Below are positions 11,345 to 22,175 of a DNA stretch of 64,000 bases, one piece after another. Under the pieces are notes generated by a model. It saw nothing but the letters and a program-made list of their open reading frames with translations, made no database searches and was not told where the DNA came from. Each line of letters opens with the position of its first letter. The stretch's first letter is position 1. The DNA is from Cornus controversa. Taxonomy: Eukaryota > Streptophyta > Magnoliopsida > Cornales > Cornaceae. The DNA is taken from contig CM048845.1 in assembly GCA_026545225.1 (NCBI GenBank), positions 100,250,033-100,314,032 on the forward strand, in the 5' to 3' direction. The position numbers and the translations under genes were made by a program.

Positions 11345-13261
11345 TCAACCCTTAATTTGTTCAATGAAGTCATTGAAATTCTTGAATGATGATCCACCTT
11401 CACTGATACTCTGTCTACCCAATTCCTTCATCTTCACTGCATTTGCTCTTATACTCCCATCAGACAGCAACATTTCCATCTGTCTTTTTATCTCATTCCT
11501 AGAGATGATCCCATTTCCCTCAGATTTCAATCCTAGACCCACCCTCCAAACATCACAAATATATTTCCTAATGAGAAATTGATCTGTAAAGTAAGGCCAA
11601 CACAGAAAGGGCACACCCATGCTTAGACCCTCTATGGTTGAGTTCCAACCACAATGGGTCAGAAAGCAAGCAATAGAAGGGTGAGCCAATACCTTCTCCT
11701 GAGGTGCCCATTTGACTATCTTTACATGATCACCAACTCTCTCCAAGAACCCATCAGGGTATTTATAAATAAGCCCATTAGTAAGGTCTGATCTCACAAC
11801 CCACAAGATTGGTTGTGCTAACAATTCAAGTCCTAGTGCTAGTTCTTCAAATTGTTGAGCATTGAAGATTGTTATGCTGCCAAAAGCGACATATATGACT
11901 GATTTGGCCGGTTGTGCATCGAGCCAGGTTAAACAAGTTGAGTCCTCAGGCCAAAAGTTTCCTGTGGGTTGCCCAAAATCATCACTTGACAGTAACGGAC
12001 CGATAGATAGGAGGTTTGGGATCGATTTACAAGCCAAAGACTCGAGCTCATTGAATGAGTTGCAAAGAAGCCAATTTGAAGTTTTGGCAGCTTCAATAGA
12101 GGACAATATTGCAAATGCCAGCTTTTGTATGGTTAGGTCGCCCGGGCAGTTCCATGGAAAATCAGTAGTACTCACGGCAGGCATGTCCGGTGACAGCCAG
12201 ACCATCTTATTTTTCAAGGTAGTTCCTATGAAAAAAAAAATCAAATATATCTATAAATAAAAGCAAGAATAAATGCTATCCTTGTTAAATTAATTTTGTG
12301 AATGACAACGATAAATGGAAGGTCCAGAAAATGAATCTGCATACATGATTATTTTCTTTGAGTAATGCTATCAACTGAGTCCTCTCAGGCTCTTATAACA
12401 AGAGTCATGAGATACTTTTTCGATATTTTTTGACACACGTAAAAGTCAAATGATTCATTAAACACGGTCTATCAATTTAAGACATTCGAAGGATTGACTT
12501 TATGATCAAATAGTACTTGAACCAATTGAGAATTAAACAACATAAAACTCAAAACTGTGATATATCCAGGTTTAGGCATTTTAACATGGGAAAACTTAGA
12601 AATTTTTTTGTTCTCTCTTTTGCACACACGTTCACACCTCGCAGTATTTTGTTATGTAAAAAGTAAACTTGGATGGTCTAATTAACCACAAGTTTACATT
12701 TATCAGTACTAAACATGGAAATTTAAAACTACTTGTCCTGTTAAAGTAGAGTAAGAATAGAATGGTACCATTATTATCAATTATTCCAGCCTCAATGAGC
12801 TTTGGAATGTGGAGACTCCAGGCAAAGACTGTCACTGCAGTAGGCCAAAACATGGCATGCTTGATTCCCATCTTCTGAGCAATTCCCAGAGCCCATGAGA
12901 CAGTGACTTCAGCAATGACACAAGTGATGTGTTCATCATCATCACTTGATAAATTGATCTTGTTAATCAGATCCTCCAAATGACCAGGCATGACTTTCAG
13001 AATAGATTCACTCAGCTTTGTCACGTCTTTTCGATCATCCCCTGGTTCAAGTCCATCAGGGATCGATACCATCTCAATCCGGTTTTGCTCTTCACGTACC
13101 TTCTCCCCCAATGCTGCCAAGATTACATCATGTATGAACTCTGTGTTCACAAATGTAACCTTGACACCGCGATTAGCAATCCGTTGTGACAGCTTCATGA
13201 GTGGCCGTACATGGCCTTGTGCAGGGTATGATACTACTAGGACATGCGCTCGCTTGCCCAT
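11345..13261 (-). CDS. UGT83A: UGT-1: UDP-glycosyltransferase, UGT83A1-like, two exons, intact
   Basis: Predicted family-1 UDP-sugar glycosyltransferase (GT-B fold), a cytosolic enzyme that usually moves glucose from UDP-glucose to a small hydroxylated acceptor. Exon 1 is 13261-12769 and exon 2 is 12225-11345. The 543-nt intron has GT at 12768-12767 and AG at 12227-12226, phase 1, giving 457 aa. ATG at 13261 (MGKRAHVL) is chosen because family homology begins there. The upstream in-frame Met adds only MLSDI. The N-terminal acceptor domain carries catalytic His17 (PAQGH). The dyad position, normally Asp, is Glu118 (CVIAEV). The C-terminal donor domain has a full 44-residue PSPG box, Trp337 to Gln380, with HCGWNS (His355) and Glu363. 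Terminal Gln predicts UDP-glucose. The family placement rests on motifs such as SIPDGLE, LSPDMP and WLLCNSFNELE. Acceptor unknown. Confidence 0.92.
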
Positions 13262-14210
13262 GATATCTGATAACACTTCGACATATGCTTTGACATGTGT
13301 GTGTCTATGTATACATACAGAGCTAAATATCTCGTCGAGTTCAAACCTCTCTCACTCTTAGCGTGATAATTAAAATTGAAACATATATTAAACCAAAAGA
13401 GATTTACACCAAAAGAAAGTTTGAACCTTGATAATGATAATTAAACAGGACCAAAAGAAAGTCGAGTTCAAATCTCACTGCCCTAATAATGATAATTAAA
13501 TACATATTGGACCAAAAGAAAGTCGAGTTCAAATCTCACTATGATAATGATAATTAAAATTAATATACATGCTATGAGAAAACGTATTAAAATATTTATT
13601 TATTTAAGTTATACATAAGAGACATTTAATTCTGATGCCATGTTTAAATTTTTAGACAAGTTGATGGTTAAAATATATATATATATATATATATATATTT
13701 TGGTGTTTGCTTGCGTGATGAAGAGAAAACAGATATGCATTTGTTCTCAGGTGCATAAACTTGTCATTTTAATTATTGAAGCAATAAGATCTCACTTATT
13801 AAATCACAGTTTCATATTTTGTTTTTTTTTTCTTTGTGATGGGATGCTGATGTTGATAGATTAACAAACAGATGAGTGGACTTCTCAATTAAACTATAAA
13901 TTTCATACAAGACGTAAAGAAAGAGGGTAGAAAACAAGCTTTAGTCTCAACTAGTTACTTCAATAGCACCAAAATATTATTTTCTCTATATTAAAAAAAT
14001 AATAAACAGAGAAAGATATCTTTTTGGTGTTTAATTATTTATTTGTTTTCTTTCACCTGTCAATTCTATTCCGTGGCACTTTTGGAATCTAGCTAAAGTT
14101 AGTAGATTGTGATTATTTAATGATCTAGACTTCATCTTTTTAAATCAAAACGATCTTATCCAACATGGGCCACCATGACTGTCATCATTTCTCTCCAATA
14201 GAATGATGAT
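13262..14210. other. 5' flank of UGT-1
   Basis: No gene. It holds a degenerate tandem repeat of about 55-60 bp (about 13396-13560, unit containing ACCAAAAGAAAGTCGAGTTC), an AT microsatellite (about 13672-13698), and from 13700 sequence matching 49590-49990 upstream of UGT-3. No convincing TATA box for UGT-1 was found. A weak TATACATA lies on the minus strand near 13310. Confidence 0.6.
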
Positions 14211-14766
14211 CTTGAAAGCACGGACACTTCATCGAGGGTGTCGTATCCGTGTCGGACACTCGGACACCTTGTCGGACACTCAGACACTCCGCGGACACGT
14301 GTCGGACACTTCGTACCTGTGCCCTGACATTTTTCTTTTTAGGACACTTCTCGGACACTCCTTGGACACTTCTCGGACACTTCTTGGACACTCCTCAAAG
14401 ACGTATCGGACACTTCATAGCAGTGATGTATATTCAAATATTTCGGATGAAAATTATATGATACTAAGTTATGATTAAAATCTAAGCTAAATATATATAG
14501 AAGACTAAATAAGTCTAGTTCTTTAATTTATTTTAATCTATTTGTCTATTTTTGTTTATAACTTTGTTTTGTTTTTAATTGTTTGATGATGAATTGAAGT
14601 ATTTATGTAATGTAGTATTTTTTTATTGAATAATTAATATATATTATATTATTATTTTATAGTCGTATCCTCCCCGTGTCCGTGTCCTATTTTTTTTAAA
14701 TTTTTCGTATCGTCGTATCCGTGTCGTGTCGTACCCGTGTCTCGTGTCCGTGTCCATGCTTCCTAG
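14211..14766. mobile_element. hAT-like non-autonomous element with perfect 8-bp target duplication
   Basis: ATGATGAT flanks both sides (14203-14210 and 14767-14774), and the sister flank at 50020 has one uninterrupted copy, which shows the empty site. Ends CTTGAAAGCACGGACAC and GTGTCCATGCTTCCTAG are inverted with three mismatches. Subterminal regions are packed with repeats of the type TCGGACAC in the left arm and CGTGTCC in the right arm. No transposase. An 8-bp target duplication and a short TIR fit hAT. Confidence 0.85.
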
Positions 14767-14774
14767 ATGATGAT

Positions 14775-15503
14775 TCTATTTTTTCTTTGAAAAATGTTAT
14801 CTTAGTTAAATCGCTCCCACTAAAGGTAATTATACTAAAAGTATGAAGTAGTCAGCCTAGATCTTGAGTTTTTTTCTCTATATTTTTGTCCTTGTATATT
14901 TATGGTGCACATTTTTATAATTATGATTTCAATTTTCAAATCCCTGTTGAGCAGGACTAGCCTAAAATGTTTGTAAGGGCCTTTGTTTTTTGGTTCCCAA
15001 AGCGCTTGATTAAGGAGTTTCTAGTTCATATATGCTATATAACCATTGAAAAGGGACATCTTGTGTTTATACGAGTTACACCAAAAAAAAGTGCTTTTTT
15101 TGTTTTTCAAATTACACTTATATCTCCAAAAATTTGTTAATATGACACACCTCCTTTTTAAGTTTCATAATTTCACATAATAAAATACATTTTTAACCTT
15201 GTTTACCAATATACAGTTACTTATATGCTCTTGAATTATTAACTAAAATTTACCGCAACGTCTTTTGGTTATATATATATATATATATATATGCTACTAC
15301 CCATTTTTATGATATTCTGTCCCTCCTTCCAGCCATTATATCAGCTTTCTCTCTCTCTCTCATTCCCTACCAAAAGTATATACGTATAGGTATGCTCTTG
15401 CCATACAAGTAATTATAGCCTTATTTAGAAGCTTGAGGACAATCAATTGAGTAATTCATAGGTTCTCAACTTTGCGTTAGGGAAACCGCAGTAGTAGTGT
15501 AAA

Positions 15504-15540
<37 letters not shown>

Positions 15541-16833
15541 TGCGGAGCACTGAGAGCTTCAGCAGCCATGGGGCTCTGAACTGGCTGAAAGTAGAAAGTA
15601 CCAATTTTGATAATTCATGAGAATAATGCCTCCGCCGCACGCGTTGGAGAAACAATTGAATGAGGCGGCAAAATTCAATTTTAGACGTCCAAATGGAGGA
15701 GACCATTTAGAATGACAAGGAGGATATCAAGAGCTGGGCAAGAGTGGTAAATCAGAAAGATACCAAACTATATTTATTTTTTAATTACTACTTAAAAATT
15801 TCAACATTTAAAATTCAACTCTTAAAATTTTCGGTACTTAGATTTTACTTTTATCAAACAACACGTGTGTGTGTGTGTGAGTTACGCGGTGATTTAGTAT
15901 AAGATGCTATTTCGTAGACTCAGGGAATGTGAATAAGTCTTCTTACTTATATGATTTGATTAATTTTTCACAATGATTAACAATAAAACATTCAAACTAA
16001 TTACAAAATAAATAAAGTAAGTAAGACAAGTTAGAGATGACGCTAAGAATTTTATGTGGAAAGTCCGAGAAGGGAGAAAACCACGGGATGAGACAAAAGT
16101 TATCGGAGAAACCAATCCATTATCTTGAAGCAAAGTACAACAAACTTTGTCTCAGACTCACACTAACTCCACTCTGACAATAATTTGATACTAAACGTCA
16201 CAATCTTTTAGAAGGGTAGCTGGAAGAAAATGAAAGTTTCACGAACAAATTGTCCCTTTTGTAGTGATTGTTTCTTCCTCCTTCCAAACAAATAGAATCA
16301 ATGTTGAATTAAGGAATCACCACTTATGCTCTGATCAAATTGTGTACACTGGTGATATCTTTGAAAACCTAGTTGATCAGATTGAGAAGATTATCACAAC
16401 TTAAAACACTCCATGTGTGCGCTCTCAAAAATATTTTTAGAACAAAGCTTCTCTTATAAATTTTTCCCTCATCTCTGAAAAATATGTTTTCTCTGTTATG
16501 GATTGTGTCTCTCTAAAAAGTATCATTAAACTGAAGCACAAAGAGGTATTTATAAACATAAAGAGTTCTAATATTTCATGAAAAGCAAGTTAAAATTCAT
16601 ACTAGGACTTCTCATAAGATTTCAAACTGATATAGAAACAAAAATCGAATTAAACAAATTAGTCCGCATATATCAGCTAAGTACGATTGGTTGCACTCTA
16701 TAGGTTTTGAAAATTGCATAAATCCCGAGATATGCTGGAGCGGTTGGACTTTGCAAAAAAACTTATTTTTTTTTCCTGAAAATTCATTTTTCTAAGTCCC
16801 AAGACCTCCCACACTTCAAACATAATGTTCTTA
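14775..16833. other. Spacer between UGT-1 and UGT-2 units
   Basis: 14830-14960 is UGT 5' distal flank. An AT run (about 15270-15292) and a GA microsatellite (about 15509-15537) lie in a stretch of unrelated sequence. From about 15770 to 16800 it matches 62540-63690 and marks the start of the UGT-2 3' flank. A minus-strand open frame at 15443-15706 (begins MVSSIWTSK) spans the GA run. I do not recognise it and do not call it a gene. Confidence 0.55.
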
Positions 16834-17375
16834 TGTAGTAACCCTTGTGGACGGGTGTGAGTGAGCGAGTGCGAAAATAGACACTGAGTTAAGCTACCAC
16901 ACTGACAAGGTACAGGGTGCTCAATCCCACATCGCCTGGATGTGAAAAAGGAGATGTGCTTATATGTAGTATGTTCTCTTCAAATGGTAGAGGCCTTTTG
17001 GGGTAAAACCCAAGAACAAAATCAAACGGGCTCAGGCCCAAAGTGGACAATATCATACCATGTGTTGGAGCGGGGTATTACAATTGGTATCAGAGCCTAA
17101 ACCCAGCCGGAAGTGTGCCGACGAGGACGTCGGGCCTCATAAGGGGGTAGATTGTAGTAACCCTTGTGGACGGGTATGAGTGGGCGGGTGCGAAGATAGA
17201 TACTGGGCTGAGCTATCACACTGACAGGGTACATGTGCTCAATCTCACATCACCTGGGTGTGGAAAAGGCTTCAAATGGTATGAGGCCTTTTGGGGTAAA
17301 ATCCAAGAGCAAAACTGTGCGGGTTCAGGCCCAAAGCAGACAATATCATAACATGTGTTGGAGCGGGGTATTACA
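16834..17375 (+). mobile_element. TRIM (terminal-repeat retrotransposon in miniature)
   Basis: A 542-bp element with two direct LTRs, 16834-17082 (249 bp) and 17153-17375 (223 bp), both starting TGTAGTAACCCTTGTGGACG and ending GGGGTATTACA. Between them lie a primer binding site TGGTATCAGAGC (17085-17096, initiator tRNA-Met type) and a polypurine tract AAGGGGGTAGA (17141-17151). Flanks TCTTA and CCTTA form a 5-bp target duplication with one mismatch. The empty site survives downstream of UGT-4 (GTCCTTACCCTC, about 52400). It carries no coding sequence and must move with enzymes from another element. Confidence 0.9.
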
Positions 17376-17630
17376 CCTTACCCTCATACCTGTGCTAAAT
17401 GATGTTTCTCATTTGATTGAAGGCATCCTGATACTTTCTATTCAGCTCCAATAACCAAGACATAAGATTGAACACCAATTACAACTCAATCAACAAATTT
17501 TGACACCGAATTTTGCTAACATACAATTATATATTTTCACGGAATGCCCACATTACATTACTAGTAGAAATGTTCAAAATTTTCATTTAGAAATTTGTGC
17601 AAGGAAGATAGAAGAATAACAAAAATAAAA
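17376..17630. other. 3' flank of UGT-2
   Basis: Matches 52405-52658 (UGT-4) and, in part, 63725-63835 and 33662-33797. It includes the site AACTC|AATC (about 17483) at which an LTR element is inserted in two other array copies. Confidence 0.7.
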
Positions 17631-19454
17631 TCATCCCTTAATTTGTTCGATGAAGTTATTGAAATTCTTGAATGATGATCCACCTTCACTGATACTCTGT
17701 CTACCTAATTCCTTCATCTTCATTGCATTTGCTCTTATACTGCCATCAGACAGCAGCATTTCCATCTGTCTCTTTATCTCATGCCTTGAGACGATCTCAT
17801 TTCCCTCTGGATTCAATCCTAAACCTACCTTCCAAACATCACAAATGTAGGTCCTATTGGGAAACTGATCTGCATAGTAAGGCCAACACAGAAAGGGCAC
17901 ACCCATGCTTAGACCATCTAAGGTTGAGTTCCAACCACAATGGCTCAGAAAGCAAGCAATAGAAGGGTGAGCCAATACTTTCTCCTGAGGTGACCATTTG
18001 ACTATCTTTACACGATCAGCAACTCTCTCCAAGAACCCATCAGGGTATTTAAAAATAAGCCCGTCAGTGAGGTCTGATCTCACAACCCACAAGATTGGTT
18101 GTGCTAGCAATTCAAGTCCTAGTGCTAGTTCTTCAAATTGTTGAGCACTGAAGATTGTTGAGCTGCCAAACGCGACATATATGACCGATTTGGCAGGCTG
18201 TGCATCGAGCCAGGTTAAACAAGTTGAGTCCTCAGGCCAAAAGTTCCCTGTGGATTGCCCAAAATCATCACTTGACAGTAATGGACCGATAGATAGGAGG
18301 TTTGGGATCAATTTGCAAGCCAAAGACTCAAGCTCATTGAATGAGTTGCAAAGAAGCCAATTTGAAGTTTTGGCAGCCGCAATGGAGGACATCATATATT
18401 CAAATGCCATCTTTTGTATGGCTGGGTCGTTCGGGTCGTTCCATGGAAAATCAGCAGTATTCATGGCAGGCAAGTCCGGTGACAGACGGATCATCTCATT
18501 TTTCAAGGCAGTTCCTATGAAACAAGTATGTTTTAGCCTCTGATTGGTTCTTCAAAACTATGAGGGAAAGGAACAGAAAATGCATCTATATGCATGACTG
18601 ATTGTTTTCCTTTCCTTCTTTTTCCCTAAAAATCAAAAGATCCTTAAAACATTCAAAGAATTTATTGTGTGATCAAAAGAATACTTGAACCAATTAAATA
18701 TTAAACAACTTGAAACTCAAAACTTGAACCAATTGAATATTAAACAACTTGAAACTCAAAACAGTGACATGTCCAGCTTTAGGCCTTTAACATGGTATCA
18801 CTTGCTGTTGCTTTCAAATCTTAGGGAATATCTTTGTTCTCTCTCTCTCTCTCTCACACACACAGTCACATCTAGCTTTATTTTGTTCTGTAAGAAGAAA
18901 AATTGGATGGGCTAACCACAAGATTACCTTAAGACTAAACTATTTGTCCTGTTAAAGTAGAGTAAGAATAGAATGGTACCATTATTATCAATTATTCCTT
19001 CCTCGATGAGCTTTGGAATGTGGAGACCACAGGCAAAGACTGTCAGTGATACAGGCCAAAACAAGGCATGCTTGATTCCCATCTTTTGAGCAATTCCTAG
19101 AGCCCAATTGACTGCTACTTCAGCAATGACACAAGTGATGTGTTCATCATCATCACTTGATGAATTGATCTTGTTAATCAGGTCCTCCAAATGACCAGGC
19201 ATGACTTTCAGAATAGATTCACCCAGCTTTGTCACATCTTTTCGATCATCCCCTGATTCAAGTCCATCAGGGATCCTTACCATCTCAATCCGGTTTTGCT
19301 CTAATGAATCCGGTTGTACATCAGGTATGAACTCTGTGCTCACAAATGTAACCTTGACACCGCGATCAGCAATCCGTTGTGAAAGCTTCATGAGGGCCCG
19401 TACATGGCTTTGTGCAGGGAATGACACGGCTAGGACATGCGTTCGCTTGCCCAT
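17631..19454 (-). CDS. UGT83A: UGT-2: UDP-glycosyltransferase, UGT83A1-like, two exons, intact
   Basis: Same predicted reaction as UGT-1: transfer of a sugar, probably glucose, to an unknown small acceptor. Exon 1 is 19454-18980 and exon 2 is 18514-17631. The 465-nt intron has GT at 18979-18978 and AG at 18516-18515, phase 1, giving 452 aa. ATG at 19454 (MGKRTHVL) is preferred. The longer in-frame extension upstream only translates an AT microsatellite. His17 is present but its neighbour is Ser16 (PAQSH) instead of Gly. The dyad position is Glu112. The PSPG box spans Trp332-Gln375, with His350 and Asp358 where UGT-1 has Glu. Nearly identical to UGT-4 by eye. The intron has lost about 80 nt beside the acceptor relative to UGT-4, but TTTCATAG remains. 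Its 5' flank and first codons are tandemly duplicated upstream. Confidence 0.9.
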
Positions 19455-19484
19455 GATTTCTGATAACACTTCTACAATCTGCTT

Positions 19485-19486
<2 letters not shown>

Positions 19487-19532
<46 letters not shown>
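19487..19532. repeat. (AT)n microsatellite in UGT-2 5' UTR/promoter
   Basis: A 46-base AT run starting 33 bases upstream of the UGT-2 ATG. The UGT-4 counterpart at 54597-54627 is shorter, and the duplicated promoter copy near 20060 is very short. It may supply the TATA function. I see no other TATA box. Confidence 0.8.
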
Positions 19533-19534
<2 letters not shown>

Positions 19535-19978
19535 ACGTTTGTTTGCTTGATGAATAGAATTTATATAAGCAACTCAAATGCATTGAAAGATATTTCAAAT
19601 TGGACAATACTTACTCACCGGTGTGTAAGTGAGCCCTCCTGACCACTGATATATTCCAATAAAAAATGAACACATTTAAAGTGTAATAAATAAGTATAAT
19701 AAATGAGGTCAATCTCATTTATTATACTTATTTATTGCATTTTAAATTTAATTTTGTAATTAAAGTTGATGTGTTCATTTTTTCCTGAACACATCAGCGG
19801 TGTCAATCTCATTTATTATACTTATTTATTGTATTTTAAACCTCATTTATTATACTTATTTATTGCATTTTAAATTTAATTTTGTAATTAAAGTTGATAT
19901 GTTCATTTTTATTAGAACACATCAGCGGTCAGGAGGGCTCACCTATACACCGATAAGTAGGTAAGTGTGTGTGTGTGT

Positions 19979-20002
19979 GTGGGGGGTGGGGGGGGGGGGG
20001 GG
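19979..20002 (+). repeat. G-rich tract at duplication junction
   Basis: A run of more than 20 bases, nearly all G, follows a (GT)n stretch and ends exactly where the second duplication unit begins. Its counterpart at the end of unit 2 is 20507-20556. Runs of this kind can form quadruplexes and cause replication slippage. Confidence 0.8.
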
Positions 20003-20506
20003 GCACATGCGTTCGCTTGCCCATGATTTCTGATAACACTTCTACAATCTGCTTTGATTTATATATATATTGACATTTGTTTGCTTGATGAAGAGAATTT
20101 ATATACGCAACTCAAGTGCATTGAAAGATATTTCAAATTGGACAATACTTACTCACCGGTGTGTAAGTGAGCCCTCCTGACCACTGATATATTCCAATAA
20201 AAAATGAACACATTTAAAGTGTAATAAATAAGTATAATAAATGAGGTCAATCTCATTTATTATACTTATTTATTGCATTTTAAATTTAATTTTGTAATTA
20301 AAGTCGATGTGTTCATTTTTTACTGAACAGTAGTGTCAATCTCATTTATTATACTTATTTATTGTATTTTAAACCTCATTTATTATACTTATTTATTGCA
20401 TTTTAAATTTAATTTTGTAATTAAAGTTGATGTGTTCATTTTTTATTAGAACACATCAGCGGTCAGGAGGGTTAACCTACATTCCGATAAGTAGGTAAGT
20501 GTGTGT

Positions 20507-20556
20507 GTGGGGGGGGGGGGGGTGGTGGGGGAGTGGCGCGGGGCGTGGGGAGGGAA
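20507..20556 (+). repeat. G-rich tract ending the second duplication unit
   Basis: About 50 bases that are mostly G with scattered T, A and C, at the right edge of the duplicated UGT-2 promoter unit. Confidence 0.8.
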
Positions 20557-20620
20557 GCATTTGACTTTTTTTTTCCCAGTTTAGATTTGAGGCATCAAGG
20601 CATAGTTGACTTTATCTGAT

Positions 20621-20819
20621 GAGAAATGCTAAACGTCATGAAATTATTTCATGAATTTGTATCATGAATGATGTGGCATGTAATGTGGAGAGTTAGTATT
20701 GGTGGAATTCAGTGATAATATCATGGGACTATGTGTATGGGGGAATTCCACCAATAGTAACTCTCCACGTTACCTGCCACATCATTCATGAAATAATTTC
20801 ATGATGTGTAGCATTGCTC
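20621..20819. mobile_element. Foldback MITE with perfect 9-bp target duplication
   Basis: TTATCTGAT lies on both sides (20612-20620 and 20820-20828). Arms from GAGAAATGCTAAACG and TGTAGCATTGCTC are inverted over nearly the whole 199-bp element, meeting at GTGGAATTC / GAATTCCAC. A 9-bp duplication fits a Mutator-like MITE. Confidence 0.9.
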
Positions 20820-20845
20820 TTATCTGATTTGTAAATATAAATCAA

Positions 20846-21057
20846 GAGCAATACTACACTTCTCGAATAAATATCATGAATTTTAACTCGAATCTATGTA
20901 GCAGGTGATAGAGTCCATTATTTTAGGAGATAAAATTAAATGGTATGTTATTATTGGTGGGATTCTCCCTATGCACGAAGTCCCTATGGTATTAACACTT
21001 GCCACGTAAATTCGAGTTAAAATTTGTGAAATAAAATTGTAACGTTTAGCATTTCTC
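20846..21057. mobile_element. Second MITE with perfect 9-bp target duplication
   Basis: ATAAATCAA lies on both sides (20837-20845 and 21058-21066). Ends GAGCAATACTACA and TAACGTTTAGCATTTCTC share the family of the preceding MITE. Arms include TTTTAACTCGAA and TTCGAGTTAAAA. It lies 17 bases after the first element's target duplication begins to the right. Confidence 0.88.
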
Positions 21058-21410
21058 ATAAATCAATTGGGTTGTTGAGAAGTAAATTTTATTGCGTAGA
21101 AATTAGAAAACACAGGCTGGATGGATCTTGTTTGGTTCAATGTGTCCTGTGCACGTTGATTACCTCTCCATGGTTGCATTGAGCCACTTGGATTTAGAAT
21201 CAGACAAGTTGAAACACTGGCAATTCAACGCTATTGACTACAGCAATTAAAAAAACAAGGTAAATTAATTCACGAGATTCGATCTAATTACGAGAACATT
21301 AAACTAATGAATTTTGTTACAATGATCTTCCCTTAACATAATTGAACTAGCAACATTAACATTTGAATGAAAGATATACTCTTAATATTATACTAATATA
21401 AAAATTAAAA

Positions 21411-21446
<36 letters not shown>

Positions 21447-22175
21447 GATACTTTTATTCAACTAATATAATAATATTTACTATATATAGTAAATATTATT
21501 TTATGTATATACATGTGTGTGGACAGGAGCCGAGAAACTCCAAGTCTTTACGGTCATTATTGAGCATCGGTCATCTTCTTCGGCCACACCACCATTGCGG
21601 GCAATTATTCAACATCAATCACCAACCAATTGCTCCAATCACCCTCTGATCGACATCGCACCAAGACCACCACCACCACTAACCAGACCACCCATGAGCA
21701 CTACCATCATCATTGTAACAAAATTGATATAGCAGTGGATTCAATACATTTTAATCACAATATTCAATGGATTCATATATCATAGATGGTTAGATACATA
21801 TAGCAAGCAATTTAATTTCGTGATTTCTGAGCTTCAGGCCCCAAAATACCATTCACAATAGATGTAGCAATCACAACCCCAATAAACTCTGCCACCGCCA
21901 CCGCCGATTCGATCTCCTTCTCCGTCAATTCAATCTCCTTCTCCGTCGTTTTGATTCCTCTCTCCGTTGCCAGGATTCCTTTCTCGAGCTTCTCTTCCAC
22001 TTCCTCCTCCACTTCTCTCAACTCCTTTCTCAGCGCCACCACAACCAGCCACCAGCCATTGCCACCGTGAAGACCCCCACTCGATCACCACAGCACTGTA
22101 ATCTAAAATTCGTATATATATATATATATATATATATAAAATCTTATTATAATATGAAATTGATATATATATACA
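21058..22175. other. UGT 5' flank carrying a repeated module
   Basis: 21135-22120 matches 55765-58490 upstream of UGT-4. It holds one copy of a module (about 21700-22090) present twice there (57720-58080 and 58085-58470). An AT run is at 21414-21442. Apart from the small open frame listed separately, no gene is visible. Confidence 0.6.
21812..22042 (-). CDS. Hypothetical small coiled-coil protein with hydrophobic C-terminus
   Basis: Open frame of 76 codons. The first half is highly charged with a repeating pattern (KELREVEEE, TEKEIELTEKEIE) that would form a coiled coil. It is followed by a hydrophobic stretch (FIGVVIATSIVNGIL, about residues 54-68) and ends GPEAQKS. Two further copies of the coding stretch lie at 57811-58071 and 58233-58466. 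The first of these keeps the frame to the same C-terminus and the second is frameshifted before the hydrophobic segment. I do not recognise the family. It may be a captured exon or chance. No promoter or splice evidence. Confidence 0.3.
   Translation of the reverse strand: MVALRKELREVEEEVEEKLEKGILATERGIKTTEKEIELTEKEIESAVAVAEFIGVVIATSIVNGILGPEAQKSRN

Larger units (their letters stand above)
19434..20520. repeat. Tandem duplication of the UGT-2 promoter and first codons
   Basis: Unit 1 (about 19434-20002) and unit 2 (about 20003-20520) both run from GCATGT-proximal codons of UGT-2 through the 5' UTR, an AT run, and an inverted-repeat segment ending at GTGTGTGTGG and a G tract. Unit 2 keeps about the first seven codons (minus-strand ATG GGC AAG CGA ACG, about 20025-20003) but nothing more, so it is a promoter copy without a gene. 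Each unit contains inverted arms (from ACTTACTCACCGGTG, with the partner AAGTAGGTAAGTG) of a MITE-like element related to 9798-10559. Confidence 0.85.

Noticed and set aside
11862-12260. 132-codon plus-strand frame (with counterparts at 18181-18543 and 53209-53571)
   Set aside because: Antisense shadow of UGT exon 2; present in each copy only because exon 2 is conserved.
15443-15706. 87-codon minus frame (MVSSIWTSK) as a gene
   Set aside because: Half of it is a GA microsatellite translated as SLSLSL; the rest is unrecognised and lacks support.
19487-19607. N-terminal extension of UGT-2 exon 1 through an IYIYIY stretch (similarly in UGT-4)
   Set aside because: It is translation of an AT microsatellite. 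The family N-terminus starts at MGKR, so the downstream ATG is used.
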